Virus record (IMG/VR): IMGVR_UViG_3300037826_000133
Coordinates: 1 to 30,758 of that record
DNA length: 30,758 bases
DNA from: a virus
Strand: one strand, 5' to 3'
In this document: one piece after another, positions 19,498-26,585 of the stretch
Layout: the number at the start of each line of letters is the position of its first letter
How positions within the stretch are numbered: the stretch's first letter is position 1
The notes under the pieces: generated by a model
Database searches by the model: none
What the model saw: the letters and a program-made list of their open reading frames with translations, nothing else
Told to the model about the DNA's origin: nothing
Position numbers and translations under genes: made by a program

Positions 19498-20933
19498 ACA
19501 GCGTACTGCTTTCCATGTTGACGGATGCGCCCTGGGCCATCGAGAAGAGCGCGATGGATTCCCTTTTTGCCCGCGCCCGGGGGGTTGATGAAAACGAGAT
19601 CCGGGCGGCCGTCGATCGCCTGGAGAAAGCGGACCCGAAAAAGCGCCTTTCCTATGAGGTGCGGAGCGGGGCCGCCATCATCAAGGTCCAGGGCGAGCTT
19701 ACCAAGGAGGCCTCCCTTTTCTCCATGCTCTTTGGCGGGGGAACCTATGCCGGCATTCAGGCCCAGGTGGAGGCGGCCCTTTCGGATGCGTCCGTGGACA
19801 AAATCGTCCTCAAGGTATTCTCTCCCGGCGGCATGGTCCCCGGTGTGCTGGAGCTTGCAGCCTTCCTCTTCCGGGCCGGCCAGAAAAAGCCCATCTACAC
19901 CTACGCGGACGGGCAGATGACGTCCGCCGCCTACTGGTTGGGCTCTGTCGCAAAAAAGGTCTATGCCCCGCGTACCGCCCTTCTGGGCTCCATCGGCGTC
20001 CGCTGGACCCATATCGATGAATCCAAGCTGAACGACAAGATCGGAATCCGAATCACCCACATGACCGCCGGAAAATACAAGGCCGTGGGGAATCCGGACG
20101 GGCCGCTCTCCAAGAACGATAAGGCCTACCTCCAGGAGCGGTGGGACAGCCTTTACACCATATTCATCGATTCCGTGGCCGGATATCGGGGCATGACCAC
20201 CGGCGCGGTCCTGGCGGCCGCGGACGGGAAAATCTTTCTTGCCGACCAGGCCAAGGAGAACGGCCTGATCGATACCATCGTGAGCGATTTCGATGAATTC
20301 TTGCAGCAAATCAACAGCAACCAGGAGGATCAAAACATGGATTACAACGAGCTGAAGACCCAGCACCCGGAGCTTTTCAAGCAGGTCCGGGACGAAGGCT
20401 ACCAGGAGGGGCAGACGGCTGCCGCCTCCGCCCAGGGCGACGGCGGCATGGACCGGGAGACGGTCCTGGAGTTCGTCGGCCTCGTGGCGGGCGATGACGG
20501 AAAGAAAAAGGTCTGCGCCCTGATGGACACCAACCTGAAACCCGCACAGATACAGGCGCTCCAGGGAATTTTCGGCGGCGCAAAGGCCCCGGAGAAACCG
20601 GCTGACGGAAGCGATGCCGGAAACGGCGGCGGCCAGGCCCAGACGCCCGCGGGAGATGGAAGCGGGCAGCCCGCAGCCGGCGCCGCGGACCCGGACCTGG
20701 AGAGCCGCCAGCGGATCCTGGACGGGATCAACAGCCAGGGCACCCCGCCCCTCACCCAGGGCAACAACGGCGCGGGCGGGGGCGGCGGCCAGCCCCAGGA
20801 CTTCAACGCCCTGGTGACCGCCTACATGACCGAGCACAAGTGCGGCAAGGCCGAGGCCATCCAGAAGGTGAAGTCCGCCAACCCGGAGGCCCACAAGGCA
20901 TACCTCAAGGCCGCGAACAACAAAACCGCCTGA
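19494..20933 (+). CDS. S49-family prohead protease with C-terminal scaffold
   Basis: A 479-residue protein, equivalent to lambda gpC. Residues 60-290 are an S49 (SppA/ClpP-fold) peptidase: FSPGGMVPG oxyanion region, nucleophile S144 in QMTSAAYW, and likely general-base lysine K196 (AGKYKAVGNP). It processes prohead proteins during head maturation. Residues from about 282 form a Gln/Ala/Gly-rich scaffold-like tail that also begins with its own start codon. A low-complexity linker lies around 365-440. Translation is coupled to portal by ATGA. Confidence 0.9.
   Translation: MNSVLLSMLTDAPWAIEKSAMDSLFARARGVDENEIRAAVDRLEKADPKKRLSYEVRSGAAIIKVQGELTKEASLFSMLFGGGTYAGIQAQVEAALSDASVDKIVLKVFSPGGMVPGVLELAAFLFRAGQKKPIYTYADGQMTSAAYWLGSVAKKVYAPRTALLGSIGVRWTHIDESKLNDKIGIRITHMTAGKYKAVGNPDGPLSKNDKAYLQERWDSLYTIFIDSVAGYRGMTTGAVLAAADGKIFLADQAKENGLIDTIVSDFDEFLQQINSNQEDQNMDYNELKTQHPELFKQVRDEGYQEGQTAAASAQGDGGMDRETVLEFVGLVAGDDGKKKVCALMDTNLKPAQIQALQGIFGGAKAPEKPADGSDAGNGGGQAQTPAGDGSGQPAAGAADPDLESRQRILDGINSQGTPPLTQGNNGAGGGGGQPQDFNALVTAYMTEHKCGKAEAIQKVKSANPEAHKAYLKAANNKTA
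20337..20933 (+). CDS. Nested scaffold protein (Nu3-like internal start)
   Basis: ATG 20337 lies in the protease frame behind a perfect AGGAGG (20323-20328) 8 nt upstream, giving a 198-residue product identical to the protease C-terminus (starting MDYNELKTQHPELFKQVRDE). The same arrangement in lambda yields Nu3, the internal scaffold, from within gene C. The strong ribosome site and the change in composition at this point make separate translation likely. The product would direct capsid assembly and later be degraded. The C-terminal helix ending VKSANPEAHKAYLKAA could bind capsid. Confidence 0.75.
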   Translation: MDYNELKTQHPELFKQVRDEGYQEGQTAAASAQGDGGMDRETVLEFVGLVAGDDGKKKVCALMDTNLKPAQIQALQGIFGGAKAPEKPADGSDAGNGGGQAQTPAGDGSGQPAAGAADPDLESRQRILDGINSQGTPPLTQGNNGAGGGGGQPQDFNALVTAYMTEHKCGKAEAIQKVKSANPEAHKAYLKAANNKTA

Positions 20934-20961
20934 GCGCCAGATCGAGGCGGCCCTTTTCTTA

Positions 20962-20989
20962 ACACGGAACACTTAAAACTGAAAACTTA
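20962..20989 (+). repeat. Degenerate heptad repeat before decoration gene
   Basis: Units ACACGGA, ACACTTA, AAACTGA, AAACTTA follow one another in 7-bp register, ahead of the Shine-Dalgarno GGAGG at about 21000. The remainder of this gap holds nothing else. Confidence 0.6.
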
Positions 20990-21013
20990 TCACTTCTTCG
21001 GAGGATTCAAAAA

Positions 21014-21595
21014 ATGGGTAAAGCCATATATCACAACGGGCCGGCCGGTTTCGTGGCGGGCGCGGGCGGCGTCTCGGACGCAAGGCTCGCCAAGCTCGCA
21101 TCCGGCAAGGTGCTCCACTGCACGCAGGCCGTGGCAGATGACGCCATCGGCGCGACCCTTTCCGCGAAAGCGGCGGGAGAGACCGTCTCCATCGATTGGA
21201 TCAACAAGCAGGGGACGCTGAGGGTGACCGCGTCCGGTGCCATCGCCCGCGAGGCGGACGCCTACCAGGACGACGACGGCAAGGTGTGCGCCCTTCCGGC
21301 ATCATCCGTTCCCGCCTGGGAGGCGAGCACCTCCTACGCCGAGGGCGACCTGGTGAGGCCCACCACCGCAAACGAGCATTACTACAAATGCACGTCCGCC
21401 GGCACGTCGAACAGCTCCGAGCCCACCTGGCCCACGGACGGCACCACGGTGGACGACAACACCGCCACCTGGCAGGACATGGGCTCCTCCAAGTTCAAGA
21501 AGGTCGGCAAGGCCCTGCAGGCCGCGAGCGGGGACGGCTCCGTCTTCGGCGTTATCCCCCACGGGTACGGCGACACCGTCGATATCGCCGATTAA
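21014..21595 (+). CDS. Head decoration protein with inserted carbohydrate-binding-like module
   Basis: A 193-residue protein between scaffold and major capsid, the place of lambda gpD. The outer parts (1-95 and 160-193) resemble DUF2190-type capsid cement proteins (GKVLHCTQAVADDAIGATLS; KVGKALQAASGDGSVFGVIP). Residues ~99-155 form an inserted module: WEASTSYAEGDLVRP, HYYKCTSAGTS, SEPTWPTDGTTV and ATWQDMG, resembling chitin/cellulose-binding type 5/12 repeats. The same module is in the tail tube gene at 24912. It would trimerise on the capsid surface and display the module outward. A GGAGG lies upstream. Confidence 0.75.
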   Translation: MGKAIYHNGPAGFVAGAGGVSDARLAKLASGKVLHCTQAVADDAIGATLSAKAAGETVSIDWINKQGTLRVTASGAIAREADAYQDDDGKVCALPASSVPAWEASTSYAEGDLVRPTTANEHYYKCTSAGTSNSSEPTWPTDGTTVDDNTATWQDMGSSKFKKVGKALQAASGDGSVFGVIPHGYGDTVDIAD

Positions 21596-21614
21596 GCGCA
21601 TTTTTCCGGCATTC

Positions 21615-21638
21615 GGGACAGATCTATAGATCTGTCCC
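21615..21638. repeat. 24-bp perfect palindrome, copy 1
   Basis: Arms GGGACAGATC and GATCTGTCCC flank TATA. An identical 24-bp element lies at 22721-22744, on the other side of the major capsid gene. No T tract follows. The GGGACAGA..TCTGTCCC form is like REP hairpins associated with REP-type tyrosine transposases. Confidence 0.85.
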
Positions 21639-21658
21639 GGGAGAAAGACAAGACCTGA

Positions 21659-21686
21659 CACCCAACACCTAATACCTAATACCTTA
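21659..21686 (+). repeat. Heptad repeat before capsid gene
   Basis: Four 7-bp units CACCCAA, CACCTAA, TACCTAA, TACCTTA run up to the Shine-Dalgarno of the major capsid gene (GGAGG at 21692-21696). Confidence 0.75.
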
Positions 21687-21705
21687 AAACCGGAGGTTTT
21701 TAAAA

Positions 21706-22713
21706 ATGAGACCCACTGACGGATCAACAGTTTACCGGCCGGACCTGGGCGACGTGGTGATCGAGGCCCAGCAGGACGCGGCTTCCCGCGGCTTTGTCGG
21801 CCTGGAGGTGATGCCGCCTTACCCCACGGTGCGCGACACTTCCACGTTCAAGGTGATTCCGCTGGAGCAGTTCATGAAACAGGTGAAAGTGGAGCGCTCC
21901 GCCCGCGGCGGCTACAACCGCACCGGATGGGAATACGAGCGCGGCTACTACAAGACCGAGGACAAAGGCATCGAGGAGCCGCTGGACGATGACGAGCGCG
22001 CCCGCCTGGACGCGGAGGCACCCGGTCTCGCCGAGGACGTCACCATCATGAGCGCAACCGATATCGTTCTCCGGGCCCAGGAGATACGGATTGCGGACAA
22101 AGCGCAGGACACGGCCGTTTTCGACGTGAAAGACGTCTCGAACAAATGGGACGTGGCGGCCGACGGCACCCCGATCGCGGACGTGAACGACGCGAAAAGC
22201 ACCTTCCGCAACAAGCTTGGCGTTTTCCCCAACCTCATGGTGATCTGCTGGTCCACGTATCTCAATATCGTGTCCACGGCCGAGGTGCGCGACCAGCTCA
22301 AGTACACCTTCCCCGGCATCGACATGAACCGGATTTCGGCCGAGCAGCTCGCAGCGGTCTTCAACATCGACCGGGTGCGGATCGCAAACGCTATGTACGA
22401 CTCCGCGGACGAAGGCCAGAGCAGAAGCCTCACCGACATCTGGTCGGATCTCTACGCGGGCCTCTACCGGGTATCCAATGGCCGGGATCTTCGCCAGCCT
22501 TGCGTGGGCCGGACCTTCATTTGGACGAAGGATTCCCAGGAGACCCCGATTGTCGAAGTCTACCGGGAGAACCAGAGCCGCTCCGACGTTTACCGCTGCC
22601 GCCATCATGTGGACGAGCGGCTGATCCGCAGCTACAAGGACGACGGCACGGTGCAGACGGATATCGCAAAGAACTGCGGTCTCCTGATCGGCTCCATCAA
22701 GACCACGTCGTAA
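21706..22713 (+). CDS. Major capsid protein, gpE-like HK97 fold
   Basis: A 335-residue protein following scaffold and decoration genes, the position of lambda E. It has the size and style of gpE/HK97-fold capsid subunits: N-terminal arm with GDVVIEAQQDAASRGFVGLE, E-loop-like segment SARGGYNRTGWEYERGYYKT, a long spine-like helical part, and the C-terminal VYRCRHHVDERLIRSYK domain. It builds the icosahedral shell and is expected to be highly expressed. A strong Shine-Dalgarno (CCGGAGG) precedes it. Palindromes flank it on both sides and a heptad repeat lies in its leader. Confidence 0.88.
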   Translation: MRPTDGSTVYRPDLGDVVIEAQQDAASRGFVGLEVMPPYPTVRDTSTFKVIPLEQFMKQVKVERSARGGYNRTGWEYERGYYKTEDKGIEEPLDDDERARLDAEAPGLAEDVTIMSATDIVLRAQEIRIADKAQDTAVFDVKDVSNKWDVAADGTPIADVNDAKSTFRNKLGVFPNLMVICWSTYLNIVSTAEVRDQLKYTFPGIDMNRISAEQLAAVFNIDRVRIANAMYDSADEGQSRSLTDIWSDLYAGLYRVSNGRDLRQPCVGRTFIWTKDSQETPIVEVYRENQSRSDVYRCRHHVDERLIRSYKDDGTVQTDIAKNCGLLIGSIKTTS

Positions 22714-22719
22714 TCTGAT

Positions 22720-22745
22720 GGGGACAGATCTATAGATCTGTCCCC
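22720..22745. repeat. 26-bp perfect palindrome, copy 2
   Basis: The same palindrome as at 21615-21638, extended to 26 bp by an extra G and C. It begins seven bases after the capsid stop codon. It may stabilise the capsid mRNA 3' end or be a REP-like element. Confidence 0.85.
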
Positions 22746-22759
22746 AGGGGATAGGAAAT

Positions 22760-23164
22760 ATGACTCCGGTCCTTGAACTGATCCGCCTGGAAGAAACCGA
22801 CGCCGGGACTCTCGGGGTCCTCAAGGTCAACAAAGAGGTCTTTTGCGCGACCCTGGAGCCCGGCGATTTCGAAAACGCGGAGAACCGCTCCTCGATCCCG
22901 GCACAGCAGTATCTCTGCCGGCGGGTGCGATCTCCGCGCTTCGGAAAAACCTTCCAGGTCGTTGGCGTCCCCGGCCGCTCGGACATCCTGTTTCACGCAG
23001 GGAACACGGCGGATGATACCGCCGGCTGCATCCTCCTGGGCGAGCATTTCGGAAAACTCTCCGGGCACCGTGCGGTCCTGAATTCCGGGAAAACATTCGT
23101 CCAGTTCGTGGGCATGCTGGAGGGAAACCCCTATCTGCATCTCACCATCCGGGAGGTCTACTGA
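22760..23164 (+). CDS. DUF5675 family protein
   Basis: A 134-residue protein. The sequence TLGVLKVNKEVFCATLEPGD, IPAQQYLCRRVRSPRFG, FQVVGVPGRSDILFHAGN and DTAGCILLG is the full signature of DUF5675, with the conserved His/Asn in HAGN and Cys in GCILLG, which suggest an L,D-transpeptidase-like or peptidoglycan-related fold, although activity is unproven. It occupies the place of lambda FI between capsid and head-tail joining genes. Its stop overlaps the next start by one base. Confidence 0.8.
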   Translation: MTPVLELIRLEETDAGTLGVLKVNKEVFCATLEPGDFENAENRSSIPAQQYLCRRVRSPRFGKTFQVVGVPGRSDILFHAGNTADDTAGCILLGEHFGKLSGHRAVLNSGKTFVQFVGMLEGNPYLHLTIREVY

Positions 23165-23520
23165 TGGCCGTCTTCAAGGATCCCATGGAGCGGGACAACG
23201 AAATCGCCCAGATGATGCCGCCCTTTGCGCCCATGGAGTACCACCGCCCCGGAACCGGCGTAACGCGCACCATCCCCGTGGATCTGCAGGACGGGGATTT
23301 CAGCCGGGACAAAAGCTTCAGGTCTTCGAGCGAGGCCAGAAGCCGGCTCGGAAGCATCTTCGTCTTTGCCTCGGCGTTATCCGATTTCGGAGGCGAGATG
23401 AAGTACCAGGACAGGGTTACCGACCCGTCGGGCCGCGTCTGGACGGTGCTCGGCGAGGAGTCCAGGGACCAGGGTTTGATCGAGGCACAGATCGAGGCGG
23501 ATTTGAGGACGGTGTTTTAG
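23164..23520 (+). CDS. Head-tail joining protein (gpFII-like)
   Basis: A 118-residue protein starting at ATG 23164 and overlapping the previous stop (TGATG). The size, place after the capsid genes and beta-rich C-terminus (DRVTDPSGRVWTVLGEESRD, IEADLRTVF) match gpFII/phage tail-attachment proteins that complete the head and provide the tail-binding surface. The N-terminus is loose. Recognition rests mainly on gene order and style, so the exact name is uncertain. Confidence 0.65.
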   Translation: MAVFKDPMERDNEIAQMMPPFAPMEYHRPGTGVTRTIPVDLQDGDFSRDKSFRSSSEARSRLGSIFVFASALSDFGGEMKYQDRVTDPSGRVWTVLGEESRDQGLIEAQIEADLRTVF

Positions 23521-23547
23521 TTCAAGGTTCAACGTTCAATGTTTGAG
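23520..23547 (+). repeat. Heptad repeat GTTCAAG/C/T
   Basis: GTTCAAG, GTTCAAC, GTTCAAT, GTTTGAG in tandem, starting with the last base of the previous stop codon. It fills most of the gap before the gene at 23559. Confidence 0.8.
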
Positions 23548-23558
23548 GAAGAGAGGAT

Positions 23559-23855
23559 ATGCCCCCGTATTCCGGCATGGAAACAACTCTGATCGCGCTC
23601 TTGACGGCCATCATATCGTGCATCGCCCTTTTCGTGGCCATGGGGAAGGTCTTCATGACCCGCCGGGAGTGTGCCCTGCAGCACCAGGCAGTAACCAAAG
23701 CGGATGGAGACGCGGCGGAAAAGCTCGATGCCCTGATCGACAGCCAGCGGCTTCAGTTTCAAATGATGCGGGCCATTATCGTTTACATGGATATTCCGCA
23801 GGGGGAAAAGGAGCGGATCCTGAACATGACCGGGGGGAAACGTCGCAATGAGTAA
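23559..23855 (+). CDS. Small membrane-anchored protein
   Basis: A 98-residue protein from ATG 23559, with GAGAGGAT just upstream. One N-terminal hydrophobic helix (about 8-30: TLIALLTAIISCIALFVAMG) precedes a charged helical tail (AEKLDALIDSQRLQFQMMRA). Phages often carry such single-pass proteins here without known function; a holin or spanin-like role is possible but unsupported, since no lytic enzyme adjoins. It overlaps the next gene by 8 nt. Confidence 0.65.
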   Translation: MPPYSGMETTLIALLTAIISCIALFVAMGKVFMTRRECALQHQAVTKADGDAAEKLDALIDSQRLQFQMMRAIIVYMDIPQGEKERILNMTGGKRRNE

Positions 23856-24459
23856 GGTGGAGGTCTTTTTCGACACCAGGGGCGAGGTCGGTATCGAGAA
23901 CTTTGATGATCTTGCCCGCCAATTCCCCAGGTGGGCGGACCGGGCCATCAATTCCGCGCTTTCCTCGGAGGGCTATCGGCTGCGAAAGGAGATTCAGCTC
24001 GCATTTGATGCCGGAGGTCCTCCGGGCCGTTCTTGGGAGAAACTGCACCCCTACACCATGCGGCTGCGCAAGGGTTACCGGAATCGTCCCCGTAAACGTG
24101 CACCCAAGATGATCACGGAGACCGCCCAGAAGACGGTCAATCCGCTTTTAAAATTCAAGGGCGGGATCCGCTACCTGGTGGACAAAGACCTGAAGGAGCT
24201 CTCCGTCGGTTTCGTGAGCCCTTCCGCACCTTTTCGGCAAATTCTTGCCAAGCAGGCCAGGGGTTATTCGGTAAAGGTCACCCGGAAAATGCAGAAGCTT
24301 TTTTTCGGCCTGGGGCTGCCGCTCAACGCTGCAACAAAAACATTGAAGGTCCCGGGCCGCGAGCTGATCGAACCGGTGTTCGAGGCCGAGCGTGACCGGA
24401 TCATCCTAAACCTTGAGCGTAAGTTCTTCGCCAATATGGAGAGGTACGCGAGGGAATGA
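23848..24459 (+). CDS. Minor tail protein Z-like (tail completion)
   Basis: A 203-residue basic protein, similar in size and position to lambda gpZ and phage virion morphogenesis proteins. N-terminal NFDDLARQFPRWADRAINSA and basic RLRKGYRNRPRKRAPK, followed by a C-terminal EPVFEAERDRIILNLERKFF helix, fit that family. gpZ acts in tail maturation and in DNA positioning at the connector. It is translationally coupled to the tail terminator by ATGA. Confidence 0.7.
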   Translation: MSKVEVFFDTRGEVGIENFDDLARQFPRWADRAINSALSSEGYRLRKEIQLAFDAGGPPGRSWEKLHPYTMRLRKGYRNRPRKRAPKMITETAQKTVNPLLKFKGGIRYLVDKDLKELSVGFVSPSAPFRQILAKQARGYSVKVTRKMQKLFFGLGLPLNAATKTLKVPGRELIEPVFEAERDRIILNLERKFFANMERYARE

Positions 24460-24908
24460 ACGAGTTGATCAATAAATTCATCTCCGCCACCGCCGGCAAT
24501 CCGGATCTTACCGAGTGGGCGGAAACCAACCTGGGGGAGCCGTTCACCCTGTTCGTGGGGATCGATGAGAACAACCCGCCGGAGGCGGAGCACTACCCCC
24601 TGCTTGCCGTTACCGAGATCCGGATCGCGGGCGGCGGGGCAAGTCCCCGCGTAACTTACGAGGTGGATCTGGCGGCGGGAATCAAGAACGAAACCCTGAG
24701 CCATGATGCGGCGAATCGCACCTATACCTACGAGGGCATCCTCCAGGCGGACGCCTTCCGGGCCCGGGCCTTCTCAGCTCTCTTTGCCGCAAATTTCGGC
24801 AAAATCTCCATTAAGGACGGCGCCGTGGGGCAATCCGCGGTGCACCCTCTCTATATCAGCGGCATGACCGTGAGTATCGAATACATCAATCAAATCAGGA
24901 GGACATAA
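24456..24908 (+). CDS. Tail terminator (gpU-like)
   Basis: A 150-residue protein with the place and length of lambda gpU, between Z and the tail tube. It is helical at the start (NELINKFISATAGNPDLTEW), then beta-rich (YPLLAVTEIRIAGGG, VTYEVDLAAGI), compatible with the alpha/beta ring protein that stops tail polymerisation and joins the head. The assignment is based on context and fold-like pattern, as sequence in this family is poorly conserved. The next gene starts 3 nt later. Confidence 0.7.
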   Translation: MNELINKFISATAGNPDLTEWAETNLGEPFTLFVGIDENNPPEAEHYPLLAVTEIRIAGGGASPRVTYEVDLAAGIKNETLSHDAANRTYTYEGILQADAFRARAFSALFAANFGKISIKDGAVGQSAVHPLYISGMTVSIEYINQIRRT

Positions 24909-24911
24909 GTC

Positions 24912-25859
24912 ATGGATTTAAACACTGACAGCTTTCTCGGTGCGGGAGATACCTACATCGACTGGCTCAACGCGGACGGCTCGCGAAACGGCCTCGATTA
25001 TGCGGGAAACGCCACCGCCCTTTCCATCCAGTCGAGCGCCGAGGTAAAGGAGCAGACCGGCAAGGGCCGCAACAATTACGGCCAGGTGATCGCCACGGCG
25101 ACCATCAACCAGCCGCCTTCCGTGTCGCTCACCTTGAACCAGCTCAACATGAAGACAATCGCCATGGCGCTTCTGGGGAGCTTGTCGGATGTCGATGTCA
25201 CCGCCGGCTCTGTCACCGATGAAGAGGTGACAATTGAGTCCCTGGATAAGTATTTCCGGCTCTCGCAAAGAAACGTGGACATCGAGTCCGGCCTTTCCGT
25301 CACCCGGCAGGCAGGCTCCACGGCCAGCGCCCATGCCACGGAAACCGCTTATTCGGTAGGCGACTACGCGGTGCCGACCACCCCGAACGAGCATTTTTAC
25401 AAATGCACCGTGGCTGGAACGTCCGGCGTTTCCGAGCCCACCTGGCCCACCGACGGCACCACCGTGACCGACGGGGACGCCACCTGGCAGGACATGGGCA
25501 AGATCGTGGCGGTCCAGGACACCGACTACGAGGTCACGAGCCGTAACGGCATGATCCGGGCGCTCTCCACCGGCCAGATCGAGGCGGGCGAGGTCCTGCT
25601 CGTTTCTTTTGATTACGCCTCCGTTACCGGCCTCGAAGTCCTTGGCGCTGTCCAGCCCACCATCAAAGCCTACATCTTCCTGGACGGTACGAACCTGGTG
25701 AATGGCAAGGACGTGGAAGTGGAGGTCTGGGAGGTGCAGCTCAAGCCCGATTCGCCCATTGACTTCCTGGCCGATGACTTCAACTCCCTGGAGCTCTCCG
25801 GCACGCCCAAGACGCCCAGCGGAAAATCGGCCCCCTATCGGATCCGCCAGTACAACTGA
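24912..25859 (+). CDS. Major tail tube protein with carbohydrate-binding-like insert
   Basis: A 315-residue tail tube protein (gpV-like by position). The tube domain is split: residues 1-135 (DTYIDWLNADGSRNGLDYAG; TINQPPSVSLTLNQLNM) and about 200-315 (MIRALSTGQIEAGEVLLVSF; VEVEVWEVQLKPDSPIDFL). Between them, residues ~145-197 form a module (AYSVGDYAVP, EHFYKCTVAGTSG, SEPTWPTDGTTV, ATWQDMG) nearly the same as that in the decoration protein. The insert would stand out from the tail surface, like the Ig-like domain of lambda gpV, and might aid adsorption to sugars. Confidence 0.8.
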   Translation: MDLNTDSFLGAGDTYIDWLNADGSRNGLDYAGNATALSIQSSAEVKEQTGKGRNNYGQVIATATINQPPSVSLTLNQLNMKTIAMALLGSLSDVDVTAGSVTDEEVTIESLDKYFRLSQRNVDIESGLSVTRQAGSTASAHATETAYSVGDYAVPTTPNEHFYKCTVAGTSGVSEPTWPTDGTTVTDGDATWQDMGKIVAVQDTDYEVTSRNGMIRALSTGQIEAGEVLLVSFDYASVTGLEVLGAVQPTIKAYIFLDGTNLVNGKDVEVEVWEVQLKPDSPIDFLADDFNSLELSGTPKTPSGKSAPYRIRQYN

Positions 25860-25861
25860 TC

Positions 25862-25944
25862 GTTCAACGCCCAGGGTTGACGGTTCAAGGGGATTTTCAC
25901 CCTGGGCCGTCAACTTCCCGAACATTGAACATTGAACCTTGAAC
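25862..25944. repeat. Heptad repeats around a hairpin
   Basis: GTTCAA-type heptads at 25862-25868 and 25883-25889 and their complements ATTGAAC, ATTGAAC, CTTGAAC at 25924-25944 surround a 9-bp stem, GCCCAGGGT (25869-25877) with ACCCTGGGC (25899-25907). The whole gap can fold on itself. No T tract follows. Confidence 0.75.
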
Positions 25945-25962
25945 GAAACCAGCGGGGAAGAA

Positions 25963-26403
25963 ATGGCGAAACGAAGCAAACAGGTAGCCATCAACGGGGC
26001 GGACATCACCGTCTTTGAGCTTTCCGTCAAACAGATCCGGGGCATCGTCGAGGACCTGGAGAATCTCTCGAACGAGAAGGTCCTGGAGATCCTATCCATG
26101 TGCTCGGATGTCACGCTCTCCCAGATCGAGGACATGGCGCCCTCGGATCTCCGGCAGCTCTGGGACGCATGGAGCGAGGTGAACGCCGATTTTTTGCACC
26201 TGATCCGGACCGCGATGAAGCGGCCGCCAATTCAGAAAGCAGTGGACGACTTTCTGTCCGCGATCTTGACCGATGCGTTTGCCGTCTTACCGAGCGCGGC
26301 CATGCAGGCTGCTGGGAGTACGGATGGAGCTTCTTCCGGGCCTGCATCGACTACGCCGACGAATCCGACCGGGACGACGAGCGGCATCGCCTCGAGCGGA
26401 TGA
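25963..26403 (+). CDS. Tail assembly chaperone (gpG-like)
   Basis: A 146-residue protein from ATG 25963 (GGGGAAG upstream; an earlier ATG at 25939 lies in the repeat region). Helical, acidic sequence (ELSVKQIRGIVEDLENLSNE; LRQLWDAWSEVNADFLHLIR) and the place before the tape measure match phage G-type chaperones. The last 30 codons (from 26310) are Ser/Thr/Gly-rich with low GC at the third position, as if out of frame. A second frame takes over there, the signature of a G/GT programmed frameshift. The chaperone coats the tape measure during tail assembly. Confidence 0.75.
   Translation: MAKRSKQVAINGADITVFELSVKQIRGIVEDLENLSNEKVLEILSMCSDVTLSQIEDMAPSDLRQLWDAWSEVNADFLHLIRTAMKRPPIQKAVDDFLSAILTDAFAVLPSAAMQAAGSTDGASSGPASTTPTNPTGTTSGIASSG
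26190..26196 (+). promoter_or_regulatory. Candidate -1 frameshift site T TTT TTG
   Basis: The heptamer T-TTT-TTG lies in the chaperone frame (TTT at 26191, TTG at 26194). It is the same slippery sequence used by phage P2 for E/E+E'. A -1 slip leads into the frame that stays open to 26582. It lies ~115 bases before the point where codon composition changes frames, so it is a candidate and not proven. Confidence 0.45.
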
Positions 26404-26582
26404 GGGATCTTGCGGTCCTGGTCCGGAGTAGTCAGGCGGAAAAGGATGGGTTCAAAAAGTACCTCCGGGGTCTCGACAAGGCGATAGATGGCCTGAAGCG
26501 AAAGGGCGGCGGCAAGGCGGCGGATGAGGTTCCCGAGGCGGTGAAGAGGCGCAGGGAGCGAAGGAAAAAGCGAAAAGGGTAG
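26196..26582 (+). CDS. Frameshift extension of the tail chaperone (T-like)
   Basis: An open -1 frame, about 128 residues if the slip is at 26196. The part before ~26310 has poor codon bias and overlaps the G-like frame. From there on it is strongly coding: EYGWSFFRACIDYADESDRD, RHRLERMRDLAVLV, and a basic end RRRERRKKRKG. No start codon precedes this good part, so it must be made by ribosomal frameshift (or a sequencing indel separates the frames). In lambda the T part of GT recruits tape-measure and tail tube subunits. It ends 3 nt before the tape-measure start. Confidence 0.7.
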   Translation, partial: APDPDRDEAAANSESSGRLSVRDLDRCVCRLTERGHAGCWEYGWSFFRACIDYADESDRDDERHRLERMRDLAVLVRSSQAEKDGFKKYLRGLDKAIDGLKRKGGGKAADEVPEAVKRRRERRKKRKG

Positions 26583-26585
26583 GGC

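Noticed and set aside
19491-20972. 493-residue antisense frame under the protease gene
   Set aside because: No motif, and it exactly mirrors the high-GC coding strand.
21724-22986. 420-residue minus-strand frame under the capsid gene
   Set aside because: It runs through an obvious palindrome and intergenic leader and has no recognisable features.
23559-23855. Holin assignment for the single-pass membrane protein
   Set aside because: Only one membrane helix, a long charged tail, and no endolysin nearby; left as unknown.
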